Below are positions 34,044-40,384 of a stretch of DNA of 64,000 nucleotides, piece after piece. The position numbers and the translations under genes were made by a program. Below the pieces are notes generated by a model. The model searched no databases. It saw only the letters and a program-made list of their open reading frames with translations, and was not told the DNA's origin. The stretch comes from a virus, in IMG/VR virus record IMGVR_UViG_3300037502_002304, positions 26,012-90,011 of that record. One strand, given 5' to 3'. The number at the start of each line of letters is the position of its first letter. Within the stretch, counting starts at the first letter, position 1.

Positions 34044-34391
34044 CTAACATACTTCTATAAAATTCTTTATTAATATCTCTAATACTTTAGGTTGTATAAC
34101 ACATTCACCATATTCATTAGCGATTATATAGTTTTCTACTTCTTCCGCTAATTCTTTATAACTTTTAGGCACTGTCTTATATAACCTATCTATTTTCTTT
34201 TTAGCAGCTTCAATAGCTTCTTCTTCTGTAGGAAATCCTAATGTATAATTATCTAAATTACTACGATAACCAAGAAGAGCTTTTCCACATATTGAATCTG
34301 CATGAAAACTATTATCTTCAGTACTTTGATATACTGTAATCTCAATATTCCTATATTGTATATCTTTAATCTTTTTTAATTCACTTGTCAT
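34044..34391 (-). CDS. Hypothetical protein (115 aa)
   Basis: An alpha/beta protein: N-terminal strands with IQYRNIEITVYQSTEDN, a DNYTLGFPTEEEAIEAAKKKI segment like phage DUFs with a small HicB-like or dsRBD-like fold, and a C-terminal helix pair. The TEEEA(I/v)EAAK helix is common in small proteins of this shape. No confident family. Confidence 0.6.
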   Translation of the reverse strand: MTSELKKIKDIQYRNIEITVYQSTEDNSFHADSICGKALLGYRSNLDNYTLGFPTEEEAIEAAKKKIDRLYKTVPKSYKELAEEVENYIIANEYGECVIQPKVLEILIKNFIEVC

Positions 34392-34406
34392 AACTTATAA
34401 TTTTAA

Positions 34407-34736
34407 TTATCTCTTTATATAATCTTCGGTTAAACCAGCTTCACTAACTTGATTTCCATATTTATCTGCTACAAAAAAACCATAGCAAGTAAATATTTCT
34501 GCATCAAATTTTCCAAAGGCCACATAACCTTCTTTAAGAATTATTTCTTCTTCTGTACCTATATTTACACCAAATACTACATGATCTCATACTTTGTATG
34601 TAGTATCTCCTATTGTTACGAATGTTGCATCAGAATGTATTTTTGAGTCTTTATGCACATCTTTTTCAGAGGATTCATTTGTTAAAATCGAAACAAATTT
34701 TCTATATGATTGTTCCAATTCTTCTGAAGTTTTCAT
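34407..34736 (-). pseudogene. Gene interrupted by one in-frame TGA (110 codons)
   Basis: Read from ATG 34736 the frame codes 49 residues (MKTSEELEQSYRKF ... TYKV), meets TGA at 34589-34587, and continues open for 60 codons (DHVVFGVNIGTEEEIILKEG ... EDYIKR) to TAA. Codon usage and spacing are like neighbours on both sides of the TGA, and leader and terminator are intact. The simplest reading is a recent TGG-to-TGA nonsense mutation; readthrough or a sequencing error are alternatives. TGA is a normal stop elsewhere in the window. Confidence 0.7.
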
Positions 34737-34762
34737 AGTTATAATTTTAATTATATTATAAT

Positions 34763-34788
34763 AAAAAGTGCCAGTCTCTCCTGGCAGT
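34763..34788 (-). terminator. Intrinsic terminator
   Basis: On the minus strand TGCCAG and CTGGCA flank a GAGAGA loop, followed by CTTTTTATTAT. It ends the transcription unit of 34842-35356 before the interrupted gene. Confidence 0.75.
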
Positions 34789-34841
34789 CACACCTATAGA
34801 GTTTTTAAACGATAATCATTTTATTATAGAAATATAAATTA

Positions 34842-35042
34842 TTATTCGTTTAAATATTCATCAATTTCATGTGATTCTACATAACCTTCTGAAATTTCTT
34901 TTAATCTGTGTTCAGGTACAAAATAAGCTGAAGAGCCTACTTTAGATAATAGAGGTTCATCATTAATGAGAATACACTCATCAAACCATTCTTTATCCAT
35001 TAATATCTGAGAAAATGGCCATTCTACAATTACATATTTCAT
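34842..35042 (-). CDS. Hypothetical acidic protein (66 aa)
   Basis: A small acidic protein: KYVIVEWPFSQILMDKEWFDE at the start, then an ESHEIDEYLNE tail. The opening hydrophobic strand and scattered Trp/Tyr suggest a compact fold. No family. It shares an operon with 35060-35356 and is followed by a terminator. Confidence 0.6.
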   Translation of the reverse strand: MKYVIVEWPFSQILMDKEWFDECILINDEPLLSKVGSSAYFVPEHRLKEISEGYVESHEIDEYLNE

Positions 35043-35059
35043 AATAATTTCATTATTTA

Positions 35060-35356
35060 TTATTGTTGAGGTTGAATATACTTTTTATAAATAGTATTTG
35101 CTATTTCATCACAATCAAGTTCTCTATCTTGGGGATAGTAATTTTCTAATATTATATCTTGTATGTCTTTGATAATTGCATATTTATCTAAAAACTTAAA
35201 GTTTTGATTATGTTCTTTTACTAAATTTTCAGCACTTTCTATATTAGTACATGTACCAATTACCTTTCCTTCTGCAGTTCTAATTTCATGTCTAAGTTTG
35301 TCTAAAGGACATACAAACCATTTTTTAGCATAAACGTTTATATTATTTGCTTCCAT
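35060..35356 (-). CDS. Hypothetical protein (98 aa)
   Basis: Contains a short beta hairpin then ESAENLVKEHNQNF, and a C-terminal helix with DRELDCDEIANTIYKKYIQP. Unknown family; the pattern (strands, then an ENLVKEHN helix) is frequent among small phage accessory proteins. The start follows an AT-rich leader. Confidence 0.6.
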   Translation of the reverse strand: MEANNINVYAKKWFVCPLDKLRHEIRTAEGKVIGTCTNIESAENLVKEHNQNFKFLDKYAIIKDIQDIILENYYPQDRELDCDEIANTIYKKYIQPQQ

Positions 35357-35395
35357 TGTTATAAAGTTTTATTTAGATATGGTTAATAAATTAAA

Positions 35396-35426
35396 TAGTA
35401 GCAGTACTATAATAGTACCACTACTA
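35396..35426 (-). terminator. Terminator after 35434-35820
   Basis: A hairpin of TAGTAG-x-AGTACTAT-type arms (TAGTAGtgGTACTATTATAG on the minus strand) with a tight AT loop, followed by TTTAATTTATT. It lies between the gene stop at 35434 and the next leader. Confidence 0.65.
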
Positions 35427-35433
35427 AAGATAA

Positions 35434-35820
35434 TTAAATTATTTCCCAACTCTTCACTTTGCCCCCTAAATGTTCGGCAATCTCTTGAAGATGTGGTTCA
35501 ATCTTTTCTTTGAATGAAGCATGTTTCCAATTCTGAGCAAGTTTACCCATCGGTGATCTTAACCACCTATGTAATCCTTCCTCAGGTGGAACAGGTCTTT
35601 CTAAAGCATGTTTAATGAAATGATAACTTAAAGTAATGACCTGAGTAGCTTCTTTATACTCTGGTCTTACTACTGCCTTCATTGGTTCAGTAATAGTCAT
35701 CTTCTCTTCTTTAGAGAAAGAATTTTTGACATTAATTTTGGCTTCTTTATAAACACCCTGGCGTACCAAGTACTTGCCTCTGCTAACAGTCAGCAAGATT
35801 TTTGAAGTAGAATCAATCAT
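35434..35820 (-). CDS. Hypothetical protein (128 aa)
   Basis: Composition is more biased and slightly more GC-rich than the small genes downstream. Visible features: a basic beta-like N-terminal half (VSRGKYLVRQGVYKEAKINV) and a C-terminal helical part with SYHFIKHALERPVPPEEGL and RWLRSPMGKLAQNWK. The Pro and Trp pattern suggests a folded enzyme or binding domain, but I recognise no family. It stands alone between two terminators or leaders, so it is separately transcribed. Confidence 0.65.
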   Translation of the reverse strand: MIDSTSKILLTVSRGKYLVRQGVYKEAKINVKNSFSKEEKMTITEPMKAVVRPEYKEATQVITLSYHFIKHALERPVPPEEGLHRWLRSPMGKLAQNWKHASFKEKIEPHLQEIAEHLGGKVKSWEII

Positions 35821-35855
35821 TATAATAATATAGGTTATATAATAATATAAATTTA

Positions 35856-36299
35856 TTATTTGTTTTGGTTTATAGCTAAATTCTTAGGATTCCAGTAGGT
35901 AATACATACTGGATAATATAACATACTCATATCTGTACCAATCTCAGCAACTACTTTATTAGTAACTGCATCAGTTATCTCAAGTATATCATAACAAGCT
36001 TGTATACTGAAAGCATCTAATATGCTTGGTTTCATTTGGCATATTACTTTCTGTGGTGGAAATGTATTAGACACCTTCTCTTCTGTTATCTCTAGCTCTC
36101 CTAAGAATGACCTTTGTCCATCATCAGGGTTTTCTACTGCTTCATAAGTAATGCCATCTAATATAAACCTGACAACATTTACTTCAACAGTTTTATCACG
36201 AGTATCTTTTATAGTCTTTTTAGAAATATCAAACCCTGACAACATATGCTCCCCTACTAAGTCTTTCAAAGTAATATTATCTCTTATCGGGTATTCCAT
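35856..36299 (-). CDS. Hypothetical protein (147 aa)
   Basis: A beta-rich protein with DITLKDLVGEHMLSG-like opening, VRFILDGITYEAVEN, an EVNVV strand, and QACYDILEITDAVTNKVVAEIGTDMS. It might bind DNA or ligand as a small beta sandwich; no motif shown. It is preceded by the terminator of the next gene, so its leader must contain its own promoter or depend on readthrough. Confidence 0.6.
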   Translation of the reverse strand: MEYPIRDNITLKDLVGEHMLSGFDISKKTIKDTRDKTVEVNVVRFILDGITYEAVENPDDGQRSFLGELEITEEKVSNTFPPQKVICQMKPSILDAFSIQACYDILEITDAVTNKVVAEIGTDMSMLYYPVCITYWNPKNLAINQNK

Positions 36300-36334
36300 A
36301 GTTACAAATGATTATTTTGGTTAATGAATAAAAG

Positions 36335-36365
36335 ACTCCTTACCCTAATGGTTAGAGTAAGAAGT
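36335..36365 (-). terminator. Intrinsic terminator after 36381-36935
   Basis: On the minus strand ACTTCTTACTCTAA and TTAGGGTAAGGAGT form a long hairpin with a CCA loop, followed by CTTTTATTC. A clear simple terminator. Confidence 0.8.
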
Positions 36366-36380
36366 CCATATTATATTATC

Positions 36381-36935
36381 CTATGCTTCTCCAGAGATGA
36401 GGGTTTCAAGGCTTGCAGATGGGGTGGATTGTTTAGCAGCCTCTGCAGCTTCTTTCTTCACATCCACTCTCTCAGTTACTTCAAGAGTATCGTGTCCTTT
36501 CTTCTGGAACTCATCGTGGCTACAAATTTGGGTAGTCCTATAGATAGGTTTACCATTATTCAGAAGGATATTACCATTTCTATCAACTCTTGGTTGTTGT
36601 CCATCAAACCAAGCTTTAAGGCTATCCTTCACCCTAATAGTTCCAGGAATAGTAGCTCCTTTTGGAAGGTCTTGAGCCACTTTTGCAGAAGCATTCTGTA
36701 TAGCTCTCATATATACTTCTGTAGAGCTCCATCCTAACAACTGAGCACCCAAATCAGATACTTCAGTATTAGAGCTAGGAAGTCCTGTTACTTTAGCCAT
36801 GAAGTACAGATTTACATACTCTTCATTAGAGGTCTGTACTTTATCAATAAGCACTAATTTACCTTCATCCAGAGCTTTTTTAATCTCTGCATTGGCTAAC
36901 AGTTCTTCATTGGTTAAATTCCTGTTCAAATCCAT
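36381..36935 (-). CDS. Hypothetical early protein (184 aa)
   Basis: The gene has its own leader and terminator and strong codon bias, signs of high expression. The protein begins with acidic helices (LTNEELLANAEIKKALDEGK), has LLGWSSTEVYMRAIQNASAKVAQDL in the middle, then basic/Gly-rich loops (DRNGNILLNNGKPIYR) and an acidic Ala-rich tail. A disordered acidic C terminus recalls single-stranded-DNA-binding proteins. It shares the TATTGTCTAACTTTA leader with the SSB-like gene at 26084, so coregulation is likely. Family not recognised. Confidence 0.65.
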   Translation of the reverse strand: MDLNRNLTNEELLANAEIKKALDEGKLVLIDKVQTSNEEYVNLYFMAKVTGLPSSNTEVSDLGAQLLGWSSTEVYMRAIQNASAKVAQDLPKGATIPGTIRVKDSLKAWFDGQQPRVDRNGNILLNNGKPIYRTTQICSHDEFQKKGHDTLEVTERVDVKKEAAEAAKQSTPSASLETLISGEA

Positions 36936-36945
36936 AATTTATGAT

Positions 36946-37033
36946 TTTAAAGTTAGACAATATATTAATTTAATTTAAGCACTGTGCAGTGCCATAGTTT
37001 CGAAAGGGATGCAACGCAGCGAGTCCCATTTTA
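36946..37033 (-). promoter_or_regulatory. Early promoter-like module A with an inverted repeat
   Basis: On the minus strand, TAAAATGGGACTCG ... GCATCCCTTT (37033-37003) is the repeated early module; the leader TTGTCTAACTTTAAAA is at 36965-36946. Between them the perfect inverted repeat GCACTGTGCAGTGC (36979-36992) may be an operator or a leader hairpin. CTATAATCTATA lies just upstream. It drives 36381-36935. Confidence 0.6.
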
Positions 37034-37169
37034 CTATAGATTATAGGTTATAGGATTATTGATTAAGGGACTATTGAGTTTTGGGCTATGGGCTCTGGGC
37101 TTGGGGGGTTGCGGGGCGGCGTAGTAGTGGAAATAAAGAGCAGTTTAACCACATGCTCAGGTGGGATGT

Positions 37170-37418
37170 TTAACCTTTAGGCCACACTCTACGTCTATGT
37201 GGCCTGTAATTACGATTAGTACAAGCATAATATTGCCCCTGTACTATCGATTCTTTAGCAGCCTGATTAATTTTTTCACAAACAATCATAGCTGACCTAC
37301 TGTAACCTACCCTCGTCCCTGAATATATCGGACTAGATAGGGTATTTTTTCTATCCCCAAGTTCACATAATATATTATGAACTTTAGGGTTTGTGGAATA
37401 TATTAACTTACCCCTCAT
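37170..37418 (-). CDS. Hypothetical protein (82 aa)
   Basis: I take ATG 37418 (MRGKLIYSTNPK) as start; it overlaps the stop of a 29-residue membrane peptide, and the longer frame from 37451 would run inside that peptide gene. The protein is basic with two cysteines in the first half and one or two more later (ILCELG, IVCEKI, YACTNRN) and a C terminus RPHRRRVWPKG. The basic tail and scattered Cys would fit nucleic-acid binding, not proven. Confidence 0.5.
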   Translation of the reverse strand: MRGKLIYSTNPKVHNILCELGDRKNTLSSPIYSGTRVGYSRSAMIVCEKINQAAKESIVQGQYYACTNRNYRPHRRRVWPKG

Positions 37419-37497
37419 GATTCTTCCTTTTAACATTATTATACCATACAATAATAATTATACTCCATACTGCTAATGTTGCTAAGAATGTTATCAT
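37408..37497 (-). CDS. Single-pass membrane peptide (29 aa)
   Basis: Codes MITFLATLAVWSIIIIVWY followed by NNVKRKNHEG: one transmembrane helix and a basic cytoplasmic tail. Its stop overlaps the ATG of 37170-37418, and it begins 12 nt after the gene at 37509-37727, which supports real translation. Too short to classify. Confidence 0.4.
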   Translation of the reverse strand: MITFLATLAVWSIIIIVWYNNVKRKNHEG

Positions 37498-37508
37498 AGT
37501 ACTATGTT

Positions 37509-37727
37509 TTAATGATTAATAAATCTCAATCGTACTCCAACTTTACCATTACCATAACGATACATCCCATCAGTTGGTATATTTAGGTCATCGCATTTCT
37601 TCAGGAATAGATAGGCATCAGATTCATTATTAAAACCTTCTATAGTATCCCATACTGCCCTAAAGTTTAACTTTATATTAGGCTCTAATTGTCTACCATA
37701 CTCCATTAATTCCTCTATAATAGTCAT
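37509..37727 (-). CDS. Hypothetical early protein (72 aa)
   Basis: A small alpha/beta protein with NFRAVWDTIEGFNNESDAYLF-like pattern and a basic beta strand at the end (VGVRLRFINH). It follows early module B and is a likely host-takeover or regulatory protein by position. Family unknown. Confidence 0.6.
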   Translation of the reverse strand: MTIIEELMEYGRQLEPNIKLNFRAVWDTIEGFNNESDAYLFLKKCDDLNIPTDGMYRYGNGKVGVRLRFINH

Positions 37728-37762
37728 GATAATATATTTTAATGGTTAATATTAAGAGGTAC

Positions 37763-37807
37763 ACATCAGGATTTAGAAAGGGAAGCGTAGCTACGAGTCG
37801 CATTTTA
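37763..37807 (-). promoter_or_regulatory. Early promoter-like module B
   Basis: Minus strand: TAGTAAAATGCGACTCGTAG, then CGCTTCCCTTTCTAAATC and CCTGATGTG. It keeps the AAAATG-G, ACTCGT, TCCC and CTGATG parts of the module, with CTATAATCTATA upstream. It precedes 37509-37727 by about 35 nt. Confidence 0.55.
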
Positions 37808-37874
37808 CTATTGAGTATAGATTATAGTATTCTAGGAAAGGAAAGGCAATAGCTAATAACTACTGCCTATTATC

Positions 37875-38102
37875 CTAATAAGTATCTACTATAGAAGCAT
37901 CCTCAGGGTCAAATTCTATGTAGTCATCAGGTATTTTAGGAACATCTAATCCCCTGCGTTTAGCCTCTTTTGATATCCTCTGTATCCACTTAAAACTACC
38001 ATTATTTCTTATCAAATACTTAATGGTGTTTAATAAATGACTATCAGTCATATCTTTGATGGCTATCTTTCTGCCATCTCTTGTAGTCCACTTCTTTGCC
38101 AT
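37875..38102 (-). CDS. Hypothetical early protein (75 aa)
   Basis: Begins MAKKWTTRDGRKIAIKDM and continues TDSHLLNTIKYL; similar small proteins with a 'W-T-R-D-G-R-K-I' opening and a DSHL-NT helix occur widely in phages as unknowns. The middle is basic (RISKEAKRRG), the end acidic (EFDPEDAS). The family is known to me only as a phage hypothetical. No function. Confidence 0.65.
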   Translation of the reverse strand: MAKKWTTRDGRKIAIKDMTDSHLLNTIKYLIRNNGSFKWIQRISKEAKRRGLDVPKIPDDYIEFDPEDASIVDTY

Positions 38103-38160
38103 GATTATTATAGATTATAGATTATAGAACATAAACCATAGAACTGTTTGACTTTAGAGT

Positions 38161-38183
38161 TATAAACTTGAGCCCATTTTTAG
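38161..38183 (-). promoter_or_regulatory. Weak early-module remnant
   Basis: Minus strand: CTAAAAATGGGCTCAAG. It keeps the AAAATGGGCTC part of the module but has no CATCC or CTGATG part; TATAATC repeats follow. It precedes 37875-38102 at about 60 nt. Confidence 0.35.
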
Positions 38184-38214
38184 AAAAGAACAGAGCCGAA
38201 GCCCTGTTATACTG

Positions 38215-38475
38215 CTACAACTCCATGACGATGTTTCCATCAGCCATGTTATGCAGCAGCAAAAACTCACCACCATCGTTCTCTACCAGAGAAACAGCGA
38301 GTTTATTTGGGTCTACTTGTTTAAGATCCACTTGGCTACTAACGTGGCCAATTAACTTACCACAACGAAAGAAATAACTTCCCCCATCCTTCCGTTTAAT
38401 AATGCGGAAAGAATCTTTCTGTTGCTCTTTTACTTCACTGATGCTAAGAGTTTTGTGAAAAATAAGTGCTTCCAT
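38215..38475 (-). CDS. Hypothetical early protein (86 aa)
   Basis: Start at ATG 38475 (MEALIFHKTLS). The in-frame ATG at 38502 belongs to the conserved leader GATGTTTAAC found before several neighbours. The protein is beta-rich: FRIIKRKDGGSYFFR, KLIGHVSSQVDL, NKLAVSLVENDGGEFLLL. Composition is clearly more GC-rich than the replication genes. Unknown function, early position. Confidence 0.6.
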   Translation of the reverse strand: MEALIFHKTLSISEVKEQQKDSFRIIKRKDGGSYFFRCGKLIGHVSSQVDLKQVDPNKLAVSLVENDGGEFLLLHNMADGNIVMEL

Positions 38476-38489
38476 GATAATTGAATTTA

Positions 38490-38541
38490 ATTGGTTAAAC
38501 ATCAGAGATTAGACAAGGATGTATACAACGAGCCCATTTTA
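38490..38541 (-). promoter_or_regulatory. Early promoter-like module D
   Basis: Minus strand: TAAAATGGGCTCGTTGTATA, CATCCTTGTCTAATCT, then CTGATGTTTAACC. A near-complete copy of the module, ending about 15 nt before the chosen start at 38475. Confidence 0.65.
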
Positions 38542-38581
38542 TCATTATTTCAGTAGAAGAAAAGAGTAGTAGCCTTAGCCA

Positions 38582-38803
38582 CTACTCATCTCCTTCGAAG
38601 ATGTGACCATCGATATGACAGCCACCCCCCAGCTCTTCATTGAGAGCAAGGGCTTGGTCAAAGGTTAACCCTTGTATGAGCGTAGGTACATAAGTACCTT
38701 TTCGCCCAACACTATTAAAGTTATAAGTTGTTAACCCGTTTTCACGGGTTTCAACCTTATTCTCAGCTAATTCCATAGCTTTAGCATCCATATAAAGTCT
38801 CAT
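38582..38803 (-). CDS. Hypothetical early protein (73 aa)
   Basis: Start at ATG 38803 (MRLYMDAKAMEL); the ATG at 38827 is part of the repeated leader. It contains ENKVETRENGLTTYNFNSVG and ends with an acidic GDE tail after two His/Cys-bearing turns (GGGCHIDGHIFEG). GC-rich relative to the replication region. No family. Confidence 0.6.
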   Translation of the reverse strand: MRLYMDAKAMELAENKVETRENGLTTYNFNSVGRKGTYVPTLIQGLTFDQALALNEELGGGCHIDGHIFEGDE

Positions 38804-38811
38804 AATACTTA

Positions 38812-38867
38812 ATTTAAAGTTAAACATCAGTGTAAATAAAAGGATGTATTCAATGATTCACATTTTA
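38812..38867 (-). promoter_or_regulatory. Early promoter-like module E
   Basis: Minus strand: TAAAATGTGAATCATTGAAT, ACATCCTTTTATTTACA, then CTGATGTTTAACTTTAAAT. All parts present, with GTG in place of GGG. Confidence 0.65.
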
Positions 38868-38925
38868 CCATTGAATATATCTTATAATATTTCCAGTAAA
38901 GAAAAGAGAGTAGCAGCCATAGCCG

Positions 38926-39279
38926 CTACTTCTCCAATAGTTGGTAAGCTTCCAGGGCAGTCTCGTAACGCATCCCCTTATCATCTGCTTCTCTGCACGT
39001 AGCGTGCATTAAAGCGTCTTCCCACAGCTCTTCCAACTCCTCCTCGTTTAACCTAGCCCTCTTCCACTCCATAGTGTAAAGGGCCGAAGTGTACCCTTCG
39101 TAGATGGCCTTCTCTACTTCGGGGTTTACTTCTACGCAAAACCCCGAGTATTTATTTAGCATAAACTTTCCATCTGAGGTTCTCAAGAGCCAGTCAGGGC
39201 TGGCTTTACAGGACGTCTCAATCCCAAGTTTTAGGTGCTTGAGATCCTCTGCATATAATTTCAGTAAGTCATTATCCAT
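38926..39279 (-). CDS. Hypothetical early protein (117 aa)
   Basis: A largely helical acidic protein: MDNDLLKLYAEDLKHLKLGI, a Cys-Lys-Ala-Ser-Pro-Asp-Trp segment, then YTSALYTMEWKRARLNEEEL and EELWEDALMHATCREADDKG. Codon usage is GC-rich with CC/GC-ending codons, unlike the AT-rich replication genes. It follows early module F. No family recognised. Confidence 0.6.
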   Translation of the reverse strand: MDNDLLKLYAEDLKHLKLGIETSCKASPDWLLRTSDGKFMLNKYSGFCVEVNPEVEKAIYEGYTSALYTMEWKRARLNEEELEELWEDALMHATCREADDKGMRYETALEAYQLLEK

Positions 39280-39290
39280 AGCAATAATAT

Positions 39291-39342
39291 TTAAAGTTAA
39301 ACATCAGGGCTAGTGAAGGGATGTATTCAATAAGCCCCATTT
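39291..39342 (-). promoter_or_regulatory. Early promoter-like module F
   Basis: Minus strand: AATAAATGGGGCTTATTGAA, TACATCCCTTCACTAGCC, then CTGATGTTTAACTTTAAAT, followed about 10 nt later by the start of 38926-39279. Confidence 0.65.
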
Positions 39343-39357
39343 ATTCATTAATTAAAG

Positions 39358-39541
39358 TGGTCTTGAGAGGAATCGAACCTCTTATTGCGTGGTCTTTACC
39401 CTGATACTATGGTGTTAACAGACTTATCTTACGATAAGCGGCTTGTATCACTACAAGACCATTACTCTGTCCCTATCACTTCTGATTCCCAGAGCAGCCA
39501 GAAGTCTCCCTTATACCACGCTTAGCAAACCTGCCAAGACC
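39358..39541 (-). tRNA. tRNA-like RNA with interrupted anticodon arm
   Basis: The minus-strand 3' part is a normal tRNA half: CACGC (3' anticodon stem), AATA, T-arm AGAGG-TTCGATT-CCTCT, acceptor CAAGACC and discriminator A at 39358. A 5' acceptor GGTCTTG occurs twice, at 39541-39535 and 39460-39454. With the outer copy, GCGTGGT (39521-39515) pairs with ACCACGC (39393-39387), placing about 120 nt between the halves of the anticodon arm. The D-arm is short and lacks a clear stem. The inner copy gives a 103-nt RNA with no good anticodon arm. Amino acid identity cannot be assigned. Confidence 0.45.
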
Positions 39542-39551
39542 ATAGGTTACA

Positions 39552-39581
39552 AAAGGATGTGTAGCAACGAGTTACATTTTG
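39552..39581 (-). promoter_or_regulatory. Early promoter-like module G, before the tRNA-like RNA
   Basis: Minus strand: CAAAATGTAACTCGTTGCTA then CACATCCTTTTG, ending 11 nt before the outer GGTCTTG of the tRNA-like RNA. No CTGATGTTTAAC leader follows here, which shows that the upstream part is the transcription signal and the leader part belongs to protein-coding genes. Confidence 0.6.
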
Positions 39582-39673
39582 TTATAGATTATTTATTATA
39601 GATTATTATAGATTATAAACTAATTAATTTGTTTTAAAAGAGAACCTGACCAGTTGGCCAGGCCTCTTCCCCT

Positions 39674-39985
39674 TTAAACTAGAGCAGGTTCAACCTTGGT
39701 ACTGGGGTCGGGGGTTCCCCAGTACTCAGATTCTACGATGTGAGGGTTACGGTATTCGTAGTCCTCGTCATCAAAATAAGCCTCCATTTCTTCACGTACT
39801 TCCTCAAGAGTCTTTCCAATAAGACTCTCAAGAAAGCCGTTACCCCAACCGTCCCAGAACCAGTTGGTTTCATAGGACGAATCGTCATAAACATTAATTA
39901 TGATATTTTTACGGTTAACCTCCACAATGCAGCTTGTAGAGGCACCATAGGTGCTCTCGTGAATAGCAAATCTATAACGTTTCAT
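39674..39985 (-). CDS. Hypothetical early protein (103 aa)
   Basis: Start at ATG 39985 (MKRYRFAIHESTYG); the upstream ATG at 40009 is in the leader repeat. Pattern: RFAIHESTYGASTSCIVEV, NIIINVYDDSSYETNWFWDG, then an acidic helix EEVREEMEAYFDDEDYEY. Strongly acidic; a DNA-mimic type inhibitor is possible but unsupported. GC-rich composition as in its neighbours. Confidence 0.6.
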   Translation of the reverse strand: MKRYRFAIHESTYGASTSCIVEVNRKNIIINVYDDSSYETNWFWDGWGNGFLESLIGKTLEEVREEMEAYFDDEDYEYRNPHIVESEYWGTPDPSTKVEPALV

Positions 39986-39994
39986 ACATACAGA

Positions 39995-40042
39995 TTTAAA
40001 GTTAAACATCAGAGTTAATATAGGGATTTTAGTCCCATTTTA
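39995..40042 (-). promoter_or_regulatory. Early promoter-like module H
   Basis: Minus strand: TAAAATGGGACTAAAATCCC, TATATTAACT, then CTGATGTTTAACTTTAAAT. The spacing between AAAATGGG and CTGATG is shorter (about 21 nt) than in modules D-F, but all parts are present. Confidence 0.6.
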
Positions 40043-40126
40043 TCATTGATTATAAGCACATTTTGTTATTTCTAACAGAACTTACTCACTAAAAACCAGT
40101 CAAGAAGACTGGCAAAGAGACCCTCC

Positions 40127-40324
40127 CTAGAAGGGAAGGTCTTCTACTTCAGGCTCTCCGAAGGCTTCATCACGAAGCCTCCTGGCCTCATCAAGGGAGA
40201 CGTTGTACTCCCTTGAGAAGCGTCTGCAGATTTCGTCAACAAAGTCCGAGCTTTGTACACTTGGATCTTGCATCACTTCCTCCTCAATCTGGAGGAAGGT
40301 CCAAGATGTTTCATTAATTTCCAT
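40127..40324 (-). CDS. Hypothetical early protein (65 aa)
   Basis: Start at ATG 40324 (MEINETSWTFLQ). A small helical acidic protein: SDFVDEICRRFSREYNVSLD, then EARRLRDEAFGEPEVEDLPF. It is the first gene of the early block, next to the divergent region, and therefore probably among the first expressed. Family unknown. Confidence 0.6.
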   Translation of the reverse strand: MEINETSWTFLQIEEEVMQDPSVQSSDFVDEICRRFSREYNVSLDEARRLRDEAFGEPEVEDLPF

Positions 40325-40339
40325 GATACTTAGTTTTAA

Positions 40340-40384
40340 TTGGTTAACCATCAGAACTAATATAGGGATTCGATACCCATTTTA
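40340..40384 (-). promoter_or_regulatory. Early promoter-like module I
   Basis: Minus strand: AATAAAATGGGTATCGAATC, CCTATATTAGTT, then CTGATGGTTAACCAATTAAA. It is the outermost copy of the series, facing the divergent region. Confidence 0.6.

Noticed and set aside
34449-34646. Plus-strand frame of 65 codons
   Set aside because: It is the shadow of the minus-strand interrupted gene 34407-34736, which has better codon usage and flanking signals.
39740-40018. Plus-strand frame of 92 codons over 39674-39985
   Set aside because: Shadow of the early acidic protein; it also runs through the conserved leader repeat.
36946-40384. The regularly repeated modules as a CRISPR array
   Set aside because: Copies are imperfect, spaced by whole genes, and lie at the same place relative to start codons; there are no uniform spacers or cas genes.
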